From JAJFUG01 sp964473155 (GTDB taxonomy: Bacteria > Gemmatimonadota > Glassbacteria > GWA2-58-10), in assembly GCA_964473155.1 (NCBI GenBank), contig CAYYNT010000063.1, positions 1 to 27,398 on the forward strand: DNA of 27,398 nt, in the 5' to 3' direction. Each line of letters begins with the position of its first letter. Position 1 is the stretch's first letter. The notes under the pieces are model-generated. The model saw nothing but the letters and a program-made list of their open reading frames with translations, searched no databases and had not been told where the DNA came from. The position numbers and the translations under genes were made by a program. Positions 8,137-15,714 of the stretch are shown here, piece after piece.

Positions 8137-8178
8137 GAAGCGGCCCGCCGGTTGTGCACCGGCCGGGCCGCTTCTTTT
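8137..8178 (+). terminator. Rho-independent terminator
   Basis: GAAGCGGCCCG-CCGG (8137-8151) pairs with CCGG-C-CGGGCCGCTTC (8159-8174), giving a 15-bp GC-rich stem with one bulge and a 7-nt loop, followed by TTTT. It ends the transcript of the secreted-protein gene. Confidence 0.9.
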
Positions 8179-8255
8179 CCCGGCCGACTTGCGCGTCCGG
8201 TCCTGGAGCGTTAGTTTCAAGCATCCATAACCCCGAAACAGTATTCCCGGATGCC

Positions 8256-8762
8256 ATGACCAGCGAAACCCCGCGCTTTGAGCGCGCTTTCATACTCGAC
8301 AGTCTCGAACGGACCTTACGGTTCGGTGAGATTCTTGCCCGGTCGATCGATTCTCCGGGCACTATGGCGCTTTTCGGCGGTCTGGGCAGCGGCAAGACCA
8401 CCCTGGTGCAGGCGTTGGGAAACGCGCTCGGCGTGAGCGGTCCGGTGACCAGTCCCACCTACACGATCATCAACCGTTACGAGGACGGCCGCATGCCGCT
8501 GGTGCACGTGGACTGCTACCGCCTGAACAGCGTGGAGGAACTGGAGGGGATCGGCCTGCCTGAAGTGCTTTCCGGGTCGGAAGTGGTCTGCATGGAATGG
8601 TCCGAGCGGGCGAAAGGCCTGCTCCCGCCCCGCCGCCTCGAAGTGGAACTCGGCTGGTTGGACCCCTCACGGCGGAACGCCGCGCTGCGTTCTTTCGGTG
8701 GACTATGGCCGCACCTGGAGCGCAACCTGGACAACTGGCTCGAAAGGAGCGCCGGGGCTTGA
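8256..8762 (+). CDS. tsaE: tRNA t6A37 biosynthesis ATPase TsaE
   Basis: TsaE is the ATPase that drives the TsaB-TsaD-TsaE complex in making N6-threonylcarbamoyladenosine at position 37 of ANN-decoding tRNAs. The 168-aa protein has Walker A GGLGSGKTT at 41-49, the TSPTYTIINRY segment after it, HVDCYRL-VEELEGIGLPE in the middle and VVCMEWSERAKGLLP toward the end, all standard for the family. The ATG at 8256 has no strong ribosome site; earlier in-frame codons run into the upstream terminator and are unlikely. The stop overlaps the tsaB TTG start, and the tsaE-tsaB-rimI order is a common arrangement. TsaD and TsaC are not in the window. Confidence 0.92.
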   Translation: MTSETPRFERAFILDSLERTLRFGEILARSIDSPGTMALFGGLGSGKTTLVQALGNALGVSGPVTSPTYTIINRYEDGRMPLVHVDCYRLNSVEELEGIGLPEVLSGSEVVCMEWSERAKGLLPPRRLEVELGWLDPSRRNAALRSFGGLWPHLERNLDNWLERSAGA

Positions 8763-9475
8763 AAGACAACGGTCTTCTGCTCTGCCTGGACACCTCCACT
8801 CCGGTCGGCTCCATCGCCCTGACCGGAGAGAAAGGCGTCATTGCGGCGCAGACCAGCGCGAATCAGGCTTCGCATACCGAGAAACTGTTCTCTCTCATTA
8901 CCGGTCTTCTGAATGGCTGCGGCCACTCGCTGGATCAGGTGGAGGGCCTGGCCCTGGCCTCCGGTCCGGGTTCTTTCACCGGTCTGAGGATTGCCGCCGC
9001 CACGGCCAAAACCCTGGCCTGGTCGCTGGGAAAGCCGCTTTACGCGGTTGGGACGCTGGAAAGCCTGGCCTGGGGCGCCCATGCGTCTGGAATACCGGTG
9101 CTGGCGTTGCTGGATGCCGGGCAGAATGAATTTTATGCCGCGGCTTACCTCTGGGAGGATTACGCGGCTGGAGGACACGAGTTGCTGGCGCCCTGTGCGC
9201 TCAGTCCGGACAGCCTTGCCGCCGCTGTCGAAAGACTGGTTCCGGAGGGACGGTTGACCTGCGCCGGGCAGGGAGTATCCTCAGCCTGGGAAAGCCTTTG
9301 CAAAGCCAATGGCGTTCGCCTGACCCGTCCGGCGGCGCGTCTTGACCTGCCGGATGCATCGTTTCTGAGTGAACTGGTTCGCGCCGATTCATCCGCGCGG
9401 CTGGTCAGGGATATTTTTTCCTTCGAACCGCAATACGTTCGCAGCGGTCAGGTCCAGCTCCGGCTCGGAAAATGA
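8759..9475 (+). CDS. tsaB: tRNA t6A37 biosynthesis scaffold protein TsaB
   Basis: TsaB is the inactive ASKHA-fold partner that dimerises with TsaD and holds the t6A complex together. The 238-aa length is close to the roughly 230 aa usual for the family. The N-terminal LLLCLDTSTPVGSIAL strand-turn (about 6-21), the HTEKLF segment and ASGPGSFTGLRI (about 67-78) are family hallmarks. I chose a TTG at 8759 because GAAAGGAG lies 9 nt upstream and the TTG overlaps the tsaE TGA by 4 nt; no suitable ATG exists nearby and the longer frame is a tsaE shadow. The 3' end overlaps rimI through ATGA. Confidence 0.93.
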   Translation: MKDNGLLLCLDTSTPVGSIALTGEKGVIAAQTSANQASHTEKLFSLITGLLNGCGHSLDQVEGLALASGPGSFTGLRIAAATAKTLAWSLGKPLYAVGTLESLAWGAHASGIPVLALLDAGQNEFYAAAYLWEDYAAGGHELLAPCALSPDSLAAAVERLVPEGRLTCAGQGVSSAWESLCKANGVRLTRPAARLDLPDASFLSELVRADSSARLVRDIFSFEPQYVRSGQVQLRLGK

Positions 9476-9948
9476 CCAATCCAAATTCAACTCACCGTAA
9501 GCCGCCCTCTTCGTTGCGCCTGGTCAAGATGGCCCGGCGGCATCTGCCGGAAATACTGGAAATAGAGCAGCTCTGTTTCTCCGAGACCTGGCGCGAGGTT
9601 GATTTTCTGCGTCTGATCGACCTGCCGGATGCGCTCTGCCTGGTGGCGATGGAAAGCGGGCAGGTGATCGGATACAGTTGCCTCTGGGTGGTCATCGAAT
9701 CGTCCGAGTTGGGCAACCTGGCGGTGCACCCGGACTTCCAGCGGCTTGGCGTCGGCGCCCGCCTTCTGGAGCGCAACCTGGATGTGTGCCGCAAACGCGG
9801 CGTGACCGCGGTTTTTTTGGAAGTGCGCGCCTCGAATCAACAGGCGATCTCGCTCTACGAAAGGCATGGCTTCCAGCGTATCGGCCTGCGCAAGCGTTAC
9901 TATGCCAAGCCGGTGGAGGACGCTGTAATAATGAAAGCCTGCCTCTGA
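9472..9948 (+). CDS. rimI: GNAT acetyltransferase, ribosomal protein S18-alanine N-acetyltransferase type (RimI)
   Basis: RimI acetylates the N-terminal alanine of ribosomal protein S18 using acetyl-CoA; in practice family members can have broader targets. The 158-aa protein has the GNAT fold order: EIEQLCFSETW (about 25-35), LGNLAVHPDFQRLGVGARLLE as the acetyl-CoA-binding motif A (about 77-97), FLEVRASNQQAISLYERHGFQRIGLRKRYYA (about 119-149) and a final DAVIMKACL strand. The ATG overlaps the tsaB stop (ATGA). Clustering with tsaE and tsaB is a well-known association and supports the specific RimI call over a generic GNAT. Confidence 0.88.
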   Translation: MTNPNSTHRKPPSSLRLVKMARRHLPEILEIEQLCFSETWREVDFLRLIDLPDALCLVAMESGQVIGYSCLWVVIESSELGNLAVHPDFQRLGVGARLLERNLDVCRKRGVTAVFLEVRASNQQAISLYERHGFQRIGLRKRYYAKPVEDAVIMKACL

Positions 9949-10027
9949 ACCGTCCACAAAGCGGCCGGAGCCTCGTTCCGGGTGACAGCGTCAGCCAGGG
10001 GTCATCCACTCTTTGCCGGCATCCTAC

Positions 10028-10056
10028 TTGACTAAACCTCTTGTTCAAGCTTAAAT
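10028..10056 (+). promoter_or_regulatory. Candidate promoter for accD
   Basis: TTGACT (10028-10033, 5/6), a 17-nt spacer and TTAAAT (10051-10056, 4/6) lie in the roughly 190-nt gap between rimI and accD. The predicted start near 10063 gives a leader of about 80 nt. Confidence 0.35.
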
Positions 10057-10141
10057 TATTTGTTCGCGCCTGTGTCAGGGGGCTGTGCCTTTGTGTTCCA
10101 TCGGACAGGCGCAACCCAGAAAATAAACCGGAGGTGAGACT

Positions 10142-10981
10142 TTGGCCTGGTTCAGGAAGGAAAAAAGCGGCCTCAAATCCCAGCCCAAAAAAGTCATACC
10201 CGACGACCTCTGGATCAAATGCGAAAGCTGCGGTGAGATTCTCTACAAAAAGGAACTGGACAAGAACCTGAATGTCTGCCCGCGCTGCGATTTCCACTAC
10301 GGGTTGACTCCGGATGCATATATTACTCTGCTGCTGGATTCGGGTTCTTTCCATGAATACGAAAGCGGTATGAAAAGCCAGGACCCGCTGGGCTTTTTCG
10401 ACCGCTCGAAATACACCGACCGTCTGGAAAAAGCCATGGCCTCGACCGGCCGAAACGAGGCTGTCGTGACCGGCGAGGGCGCGCTGGAGGGACGGAAACT
10501 CCAGCTTGCGGTGATGGATTTCTCGTTCATCGGCGGCAGCATGGGTTCGGTGGTGGGTGAAAAGATCGCCCGCGCCACCCGTCAGGCCATCGAGCGCCAC
10601 ACCCCGCTGATCGTGGTTTCGCGCAGCGGCGGGGCGCGAATGATGGAGGGTATTTTATCGCTCATGCAGATGGCCAAGACCAGCGCCTGGCTGGGCTGCC
10701 TTCACCGTGAACGCCTGCCGTTCATCTCGATCCTGGCCAACCCGACCACCGGCGGAGTGACCGCCAGCTTCTCGATGCTCGGGGATGTCAACATCGGCGA
10801 GCCGGGAGCGCTTATCGGTTTCGCCGGGCCGCGGGTGATCAAGCAGACCATCCGTCAGGACCTGCCCGAGGGTTTCCAGCGCGCGGAATTCCTGCTCGAA
10901 CACGGCATGCTGGACATGGTGGTCCACCGTCGCGATATGCGCGCCCGGGTTGCCGGACTGCTCAGGGTGATGCAGGACTGA
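10142..10981 (+). CDS. accD: Acetyl-CoA carboxylase carboxyltransferase subunit beta AccD
   Basis: AccD and AccA form the carboxyltransferase that moves the carboxyl group from biotin-BCCP to acetyl-CoA, making malonyl-CoA for fatty acid synthesis in the cytoplasm. The 279-aa protein starts with the four-cysteine zinc ribbon C27-x2-C30-x15-C46-x2-C49. The crotonase-like core shows RSGGARMMEGILSLMQMAKT and NPTTGGVTASFSMLGDVNIGEPGALIGFAG followed by RVIKQTI and EGFQRAEFLLEHGMLDMVV. All are diagnostic. TTG at 10142 follows GGAGGTGA with ideal spacing, and the MAWFRK beginning fits the family. accA is not adjacent. A terminator follows, so accD appears to be transcribed alone here. Confidence 0.96.
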   Translation: MAWFRKEKSGLKSQPKKVIPDDLWIKCESCGEILYKKELDKNLNVCPRCDFHYGLTPDAYITLLLDSGSFHEYESGMKSQDPLGFFDRSKYTDRLEKAMASTGRNEAVVTGEGALEGRKLQLAVMDFSFIGGSMGSVVGEKIARATRQAIERHTPLIVVSRSGGARMMEGILSLMQMAKTSAWLGCLHRERLPFISILANPTTGGVTASFSMLGDVNIGEPGALIGFAGPRVIKQTIRQDLPEGFQRAEFLLEHGMLDMVVHRRDMRARVAGLLRVMQD

Positions 10982-11027
10982 GCCGGACCGCAGCCGTGAG
11001 ACCTGTCTACCGTGAATGCTGATCGAA

Positions 11028-11056
11028 AGGGGCGCGGCGAGCCGTGCCCCTGTTTT
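11028..11056 (+). terminator. Rho-independent terminator after accD
   Basis: AGGGGC-G-CGGC (11028-11038) pairs with GCCG-T-GCCCCT (11041-11051) around a tight GA turn and is followed by GTTTTA. It separates accD from the kinase/deaminase pair. Confidence 0.75.
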
Positions 11057-11103
11057 ACAATTAAGGAAACTGCTATCGTTTTTTCCGTAAAGGCCGGTGT
11101 AGT

Positions 11104-11640
11104 TTGCTGATCGGGCTGACATCGCGCAACGCGGCGGGCAAGGACGAGGTGGCGCGCTACCTGGTGGAACGGCGCGGCTTCGTATATTTCAGCCTGTCGG
11201 ACATCCTGCGCCGCGAATTGGAAAAACGCGGCCTGGAGCTGACCAGGGAAAACCTGACCGCAACGGGCAACGAGCTTCGCGGGACCAGGGGGCCGGGCGT
11301 GCTTGGGGAGATGGCTCTGAGCGCTCTTGAAAAAATCGACAACGCGGTGGTGGTTTCCCTGCGCAATCCAGCCGAGATCGAAGCCCTCGGAAAACGGCCG
11401 GATTTCCTTCTCGTGGCTGTGGATGCTCCGGTGGAGGTTCGCTGGCAGCGGGTGAAGAAACGGGCGCGCCCGGATGATGCGGCGAGTTGGGAACAGTTCA
11501 TTCGCCAGGAGCAGGCCGAGTTGAGCGATGATCCGGTCAAACAGCAGTTGGACGCCTGTTTCAGGCTGGCGGACCGGGTGATAGTGAACGATGGGACTCT
11601 GGAAGACTTGCACCGGAAGATCGAGGAACTGCCCCGATGA
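11104..11640 (+). CDS. P-loop nucleoside/dephospho-CoA-kinase-like protein
   Basis: The 178-aa protein opens with the P-loop GLTSRNAAGKDE (about 4-15), followed by YFSLSDILRRELEKRG (about 29-44) and a lid-like RWQRVKKRARPDDAASWEQF region (about 114-133). It ends with DRVIVNDGTLEDLHRKIEEL, the pattern of dephospho-CoA kinase and deoxynucleotide kinase relatives. The substrate cannot be read directly. Because the next gene is a dCMP deaminase overlapping it by 4 nt, a deoxynucleoside-monophosphate substrate is a reasonable inference. It is not canonical CoaE: the GLTGGIGSGKS motif is replaced by GLTSRNAAGK. Start is TTG at 11104 with AAAGG upstream. Confidence 0.7.
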   Translation: MLIGLTSRNAAGKDEVARYLVERRGFVYFSLSDILRRELEKRGLELTRENLTATGNELRGTRGPGVLGEMALSALEKIDNAVVVSLRNPAEIEALGKRPDFLLVAVDAPVEVRWQRVKKRARPDDAASWEQFIRQEQAELSDDPVKQQLDACFRLADRVIVNDGTLEDLHRKIEELPR

Positions 11641-12110
11641 ACCGTCCGAGCTGGGACGATTATTTTCTCAAGATGGCGATGCTGGTGAGCGAACGCTCCA
11701 CCTGCCTGCGCCGTCACGTGGGCGCGGTGCTGGTGCGCGACAGGCGCGTGCTGGCAACCGGATACAATGGCGCGGCGCGCGGGGTCAAGGATTGCCTGGA
11801 GCTTGGCTGCCTGCGCGATGAACTGGGCATCGAATCCGGAACCCGTCATGAGATCTGCCGGGCGATCCACGCCGAGCAGAACGCAATCATCCAGGCCGGG
11901 CTGCACGGTGTGCCGATCGGCGACTCGACTATGTACTGCACGCACTCGCCGTGTTTTATCTGCGCCAAGATGATAATAAACGCCGGTATTAAGCGGGTGG
12001 TCTCCTCGGCCCAGTATTCGGACAGGAATTTTCCCGGACTGTTCGAGGAGGCGGGAGTGGAGTTTGCGGTCCGGCCGCTGCCCGATCCTCAGATAAAATT
12101 CAAACTCTGA
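11637..12110 (+). CDS. dCMP deaminase (ComEB-type cytidine/deoxycytidylate deaminase)
   Basis: The 157-aa protein belongs to the zinc-dependent deoxycytidylate deaminases, which convert dCMP to dUMP for thymidylate synthesis. The catalytic HAEQNAI motif (His ligand plus proton-shuttling Glu) is near residues 78-84, and the second zinc motif SPCFICAKMII is near 103-113. Before it, C-x5-C, the His of TRHEIC and the following Cys form the extra cysteine/histidine set typical of dCMP deaminases that carry a second structural zinc. The ATG overlaps the kinase stop (ATGA), suggesting coupled translation and a shared dNTP-supply job. A terminator follows at once. Confidence 0.9.
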   Translation: MNRPSWDDYFLKMAMLVSERSTCLRRHVGAVLVRDRRVLATGYNGAARGVKDCLELGCLRDELGIESGTRHEICRAIHAEQNAIIQAGLHGVPIGDSTMYCTHSPCFICAKMIINAGIKRVVSSAQYSDRNFPGLFEEAGVEFAVRPLPDPQIKFKL

Positions 12111-12150
12111 CTGGACAGGAGAGCGGCTGCCTGCCGCTTGTGCACAGGTC

Positions 12151-12188
12151 AAGGCCAGTCCGCCGAAAGCGCGGCGGAGGGGCCTTTT
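12151..12188 (+). terminator. Rho-independent terminator after the deaminase
   Basis: AAGGCC...TCCGCCG (12151-12165) pairs with CGGCGGA...GGCC (12172-12184) and is followed by TTTTT. It ends the kinase-deaminase transcript. Confidence 0.8.
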
Positions 12189-12211
12189 TATATGGGTGAC
12201 AGTCACGAACG

Positions 12212-13651
12212 ATGGTCAAGCGGATTATATCGACAGTGCTGGCGGGTTTCAGGGACGAGGAGGACGACCCATCGGCCGCCCCGATCCGCCGCCTCATCCG
12301 GATCAGCCTGCCGCTGATATTCAACCAGGGTTCTGTCCTGGTGATGATGTTCGTCGACCGTATCTTCCTCTCCTGGTACGGGATCAACGAGATCGCCGCG
12401 GTCTGGCCGGCGGCTATCCTGTGCTGGACCACGACCACCTTTTTCTACTCTATTTCCGGGTTCATCAACCTGTTCGTGGCGCATTACCACGGTGCGGGCA
12501 ACCGCCGCATGTGCGCCAGCGCGGTCTGGCAGGGCGTCTACTACGCCCTGGGGGCATATGTGGTCCTGCTCTGCCTGGCTCCGCTGGGACGGCAGACCTT
12601 CGAGTGGTTCGGCCACGCCCCCGAACTGGCCGCGCTCGAAAAAACATACTACACGGTGCTGATCAGCGCCTCGCTGTTCTCGATCCTGAACAACGTTACC
12701 GCATCTTTCTTCACCGGCCGGGGTATGAGCCGGATCACCATGACCGCCAACATAATCGGCAATATTGTCAACATCGTTCTCGACTGGGTGCTGATCTTCG
12801 GGCATTTCGGGCTGCCGCGCCTTGGCATCCTGGGGGCGGCCCTGGCCACGGCCATAGCCTCGGTCATCCCGCCGGCGATTATGTTCTGCCTGTTCCTCGG
12901 ACGGCGCTATCAGGAGGGGTATGAGACCCGCCGGGCCTGGGCATTCAGACCTAAATTCATTCTGCGGCTTATCCGCACCGGCGCGCCCTGCGGCCTTCAG
13001 GACCTGGCTTACCTGCTCTCGGTCAGCCTGTTTTTCATGCTGATGGGCCGCACTCCCACCGAGGTGCTGGCCGCCAACAACATCTCCTGGTCGATCAACG
13101 ACCTGCTGACCCTTTACTGCCAGGGTCTGGCCGCCGGATCGGTGGTGCTGTTCGCCCAGGAGATCGGACGGGGGCGGTTCAGCCAGGCTGAGCATTTCAT
13201 CTACCTGGGCCTGAAAATACTGCTCGGATTGGCCCTGGTGGTCGGCGGAGTCTACCTTCTGCTGCCCGATCAGGTGCTCACTCTGTTTCGTCCCCGGCTG
13301 GGCGAGAGTTCCAGTGTTCCGTTCGAGTCGGTGCTGGAGCACGGGCGGGTGGTGTTGCGCTATCTGGCCGCCTGGAACCTGTGCATTGCTTTCTACTACC
13401 TGTTCCGCCAGGCGTTGCGCGGGGCCGGAGACACGCGGTTCTTCTACTTCACCGCGATTCTGATTGACGCCGGTGTTTTCATGGGCGGGGTGTTCGTGAT
13501 CCTGCACCTTTTCGGGACGAACGTGGGCGCGCTGTGGAACTATCTGGTGTTCTACATGGTCCTGGCCTGCATTATCTATTTCACCCGCTTCCGTCTGGGC
13601 TACTGGCGCACCGCGGACCGCGCCCACCTGGAAGAGGCGCATTTGTGGTGA
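12212..13651 (+). CDS. MATE-family multidrug/ion antiporter
   Basis: This 479-aa inner-membrane protein belongs to the MATE (MOP superfamily) transporters, which export drugs or metabolites using sodium or proton gradients. It shows about 12 hydrophobic helices in two halves. The N-terminal ISLPLIFNQGSVLVMMFVDRIFLSWYG segment (about 31-57) is the typical first helix with the P-L and D-R-I/F positions. The paired AANNISWSINDLL and QALRGAGDTRFFYF segments (second half) match the family's QPVLG/R.A.GDT-like positions. ATG at 12212 has only a weak ribosome site. The gene faces asd and shares a bidirectional terminator with it. Substrate is unknown. Confidence 0.88.
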   Translation: MVKRIISTVLAGFRDEEDDPSAAPIRRLIRISLPLIFNQGSVLVMMFVDRIFLSWYGINEIAAVWPAAILCWTTTTFFYSISGFINLFVAHYHGAGNRRMCASAVWQGVYYALGAYVVLLCLAPLGRQTFEWFGHAPELAALEKTYYTVLISASLFSILNNVTASFFTGRGMSRITMTANIIGNIVNIVLDWVLIFGHFGLPRLGILGAALATAIASVIPPAIMFCLFLGRRYQEGYETRRAWAFRPKFILRLIRTGAPCGLQDLAYLLSVSLFFMLMGRTPTEVLAANNISWSINDLLTLYCQGLAAGSVVLFAQEIGRGRFSQAEHFIYLGLKILLGLALVVGGVYLLLPDQVLTLFRPRLGESSSVPFESVLEHGRVVLRYLAAWNLCIAFYYLFRQALRGAGDTRFFYFTAILIDAGVFMGGVFVILHLFGTNVGALWNYLVFYMVLACIIYFTRFRLGYWRTADRAHLEEAHLW

Positions 13652-13682
13652 CATAGGCAAGATCATACATACATAAACAAAG

Positions 13683-13727
13683 AAGGGCCGCTTCCCCTTT
13701 TGCCGGGAAAGCGGCCCTTGTCTTTTC
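13683..13727. terminator. Bidirectional terminator between MATE gene and asd
   Basis: AAGGGCCGCTT (13683-13693) pairs with AAGCGGCCCTT (13709-13719), extended inward by CCC/GGG. GTCTTTTC follows on the plus strand and CTTCTTTGTTT on the minus strand, so it can end both convergent transcripts. Confidence 0.85.
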
Positions 13728-13743
13728 AGATTTCTGGTGCGGC

Positions 13744-14799
13744 TTACAAATATCCCTCGGCCTTCAGGAATTCGGCGTTGAGGATCGAGGCCCCGGCAGC
13801 TCCGCGCACTGTATTGTGGCTGAGCACCAGGAACTTGTAGTCGAACAGGGTGCACGGACGGATACGTCCCACGGTCACCGCCATGCCCCTGCCGTGGTCG
13901 CGGTCCAGTCGCGGCTGCGGACGGTCCTGCTCCGGCCGCACGATAATCAGCGGGTCGGGAGCGGAGGGCAGCCTGAGCTCCTGCGGACGGCCCCGGAAAT
14001 TGGCCAGCGCGGCGGTGAAAGCCTCCAGTGAGGGCTTCTCTTTCAGTTTCACGTTCAGGCACTCCAGATGGCCGTCAAGGACAAACACGCGGTTGCACTG
14101 GGCGCTCACCTTGAACGTGGCGTCCATGAACTGATTGCCTTTCAGGCTGCCTAACATCTTGAGCGGCTCGCTCTCCATCTTGGGCTCCTCGCCGCCGATA
14201 TACGGGACCACGTTGTCGATGATGTCCAGGGCGCTCACTCCCGGATAACCCGCGCCGGAAATCGCCTGCATGGTCACCACGTTCACCGCCTCCAGCCCGA
14301 AATGCACGTCCAGGGGCTTGAGCGGTATCACCAGCCCCATGGTCGAGCAGTTGGAATTGGTTACGATGAAGCCTTTCCAGCCGCGGTTCTTTCTCTGGTG
14401 CTCCAGCACCCGCACGTGCTCGTGGTTGATCTCGGGCAGAAGCAGCGGCACATCCGGGTCCATCCGGTGGTTGCGGCTGTTGCTGAATACGTAGTAACCC
14501 GCTCCGGCGAAAGCCTCCTCGATCGGGCCGGCCACCGAGGCATCCATCGCCGAGAAAACTATCTTGCAGTCCAGGCCGGGCTCGACAGGTTTGACTGTCA
14601 TCTTTTTCACCCGCTCCGGTATGTCAGGACCGACTTTCCAGCGTCCGGCCACGGCTTCCTCGTAACTCTTGCCGGCGCTGCGGTCGCTGGCCGCGACCTC
14701 GGACAGCTCGAACCAGGGATGGCCCTCGAGCAGGGTGATAAACCGCTGGCCCACCGTCCCGGTGGCGCCCAGAACTCCGACCTTGATCTTTTCCATCAT
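13744..14799 (-). CDS. asd: Aspartate-semialdehyde dehydrogenase, archaeal/fungal-like class
   Basis: Asd reduces aspartyl phosphate to aspartate semialdehyde with NADPH, the branch point to lysine/diaminopimelate, methionine and threonine. The 351-aa protein has the Rossmann loop GATGTVGQR at 11-19, the catalytic cysteine in TNSNCSTMGL (C151), SGAGYPGVSA (181-190), the substrate-binding GH at 243-244 region and the C-terminal SHNTVRGAAGASILNAE. NSNCSTMGL and HNTVRGAAG point to the archaeal/fungal-type subfamily rather than the E. coli type. Two consecutive ATGs exist (14799 and 14796); GAGG is better spaced from the second, so the start may be one codon later. A promoter and a leader of about 130 nt lie upstream. 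Confidence 0.93.
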   Translation of the reverse strand: MMEKIKVGVLGATGTVGQRFITLLEGHPWFELSEVAASDRSAGKSYEEAVAGRWKVGPDIPERVKKMTVKPVEPGLDCKIVFSAMDASVAGPIEEAFAGAGYYVFSNSRNHRMDPDVPLLLPEINHEHVRVLEHQRKNRGWKGFIVTNSNCSTMGLVIPLKPLDVHFGLEAVNVVTMQAISGAGYPGVSALDIIDNVVPYIGGEEPKMESEPLKMLGSLKGNQFMDATFKVSAQCNRVFVLDGHLECLNVKLKEKPSLEAFTAALANFRGRPQELRLPSAPDPLIIVRPEQDRPQPRLDRDHGRGMAVTVGRIRPCTLFDYKFLVLSHNTVRGAAGASILNAEFLKAEGYL

Positions 14800-14833
14800 G
14801 ACACCTCAACTGCTCCTGGTAAAGAATGAAACA

Positions 14834-14861
14834 CCGGTAAAACTCCGGCCCCCGTTACCGG
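14834..14861 (-). promoter_or_regulatory. Hairpin in the asd 5' leader
   Basis: CCGGTAA (14834-14840) and TTACCGG (14855-14861) form a 7-bp stem with a 14-nt loop, part of which (GG/CC) can pair further. A second tight palindrome, GCGCC-A/T-GGCGC, lies just upstream in the leader (about 14871-14881). I do not recognise a known riboswitch consensus (lysine, SAM). The leader may simply be structured. Confidence 0.3.
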
Positions 14862-14935
14862 GAGATAAAGCGCCTGGCGCATATCACCTGGGGTAAGAAA
14901 ACCGGAGGAAACAAAGGGGGTCGATTAAGGGCCGA

Positions 14936-14964
14936 AAAATAAGCTGGTTGCAGGCATTTGTCAA
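14936..14964 (-). promoter_or_regulatory. Sigma70-like promoter for asd
   Basis: On the minus strand TTGACA (14964-14959, 6/6) is followed after 17 nt by TATTTT (14941-14936, 4/6). The start near 14929 gives a leader of about 130 nt before the asd ATG. Confidence 0.5.
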
Positions 14965-15005
14965 GCTTAAGGCCTTTTACGCGAATTCAATATCAAGCCG
15001 GGACC

Positions 15006-15347
15006 TCAGGTTTCCAGCCGCCCGGCGATTCTCTGCAGAACCTCCTCCAGCCGGATCAGCACTGCCTCGATACGCGCGGCCTGATTCTGGACGCCGCCCG
15101 TCTCCACCCGGTCGATCCCGTCCGGAGTGATCGAAACCAGGTCCTCGATTTTGTGCATTCTGATAAAACCGCGCTCCAGAAGGTATTCCAGGTTACGTTC
15201 CAGCGCCTGTGGCTGCACCTCCAGCTCCTCGGCCAGGTCCTTGCGGGAGGCGACTCCCCGGTACAGGCCCTCCTCCTGCCAGGCGCGGTAAAGACGTTTC
15301 AGAACGGCCTCGCGCAGAATGCAATCATTCTCAGTCGACTGGTTCAC
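15006..15347 (-). CDS. Small winged-helix-like protein with C-terminal helix
   Basis: The 113-aa product has a helix-turn-helix pattern, with SRKDLAEELEVQPQALERNLEYLLERGFIR (about 33-63) reading like a winged-helix recognition region, a short wing (DLVSITPDGID) and a C-terminal helix (about 83-113) suited to dimerisation. It could bind DNA, but no family name is certain. I chose GTG at 15347, beginning VNQSTEND, because GGAGGAGG lies 6 nt upstream; this start overlaps the end of the HNH gene by 17 nt. A longer ATG frame to 15377 lacks such a site. It is the last gene of the cytochrome-HNH operon; a regulatory role over that operon is conceivable but unproven. Confidence 0.6.
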   Translation of the reverse strand: MNQSTENDCILREAVLKRLYRAWQEEGLYRGVASRKDLAEELEVQPQALERNLEYLLERGFIRMHKIEDLVSITPDGIDRVETGGVQNQAARIEAVLIRLEEVLQRIAGRLET

Positions 15348-15714
15348 TGTTGGCCTCCTCCATACCCGGATTGCCATTATCCTTTATATGCATTGTCAGG
15401 CGCGCACCCTGATGAACGGCCTGGTGGCAGGACCGGCAAAGCACCAGCAGGTTTCCGCTCTCAGCAACTCCACCACGCGCCAGAGGGACAAGGAAATGAA
15501 ACTCGGACTGGCCCTCGGCGCCGCAGACCTGGCATCTGCTGACTGATCTGCCAGCGGAAAATATGCTTCGAACCAGGGTCTGCCGGGTAGGATGGACCTG
15601 TCGCCCGGCTGCGTGCAGGCAGGCGGCGCACAACAGGTAGCAGTCGCCCAGTGTTCCGCTTCGTCCAGAATCTGAATCCTTCAGCTCGACGCCACAACCG
15701 GCGCAGCGTATCAT
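15331..15714 (-). CDS. HNH-endonuclease-like zinc protein
   Basis: The 127-aa protein has an N-terminal pair CAGC (4-7) and CAAC (29-32), probably one zinc site, then an HNH-type module. In that module CQVC (61-64), H73 in FHFLVPLARGG, N88 in SGNLLVLC, CRSC (93-96), H97 and H101 match the H-N-H plus zinc layout of the McrA-like group. HNH modules cut DNA with a metal ion, though some standalone copies have other roles. The first catalytic His sits in FHFLVP instead of the common HHI-P, so activity is uncertain. The ATG shares its A with the stop of the upstream cytochrome gene (TAATG), with GGAG well placed, so expression is coupled. Confidence 0.7.
   Translation of the reverse strand: MIRCAGCGVELKDSDSGRSGTLGDCYLLCAACLHAAGRQVHPTRQTLVRSIFSAGRSVSRCQVCGAEGQSEFHFLVPLARGGVAESGNLLVLCRSCHQAVHQGARLTMHIKDNGNPGMEEANSEPVD

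Noticed and set aside
12203..14062. 619-codon minus-strand open frame across the MATE gene and into asd
   Set aside because: It runs through the bidirectional terminator and overlaps two well-supported genes; the sequence has shadow composition.
14800..14929. Known lysine or SAM riboswitch before asd
   Set aside because: The conserved core elements I know for these classes are not visible.
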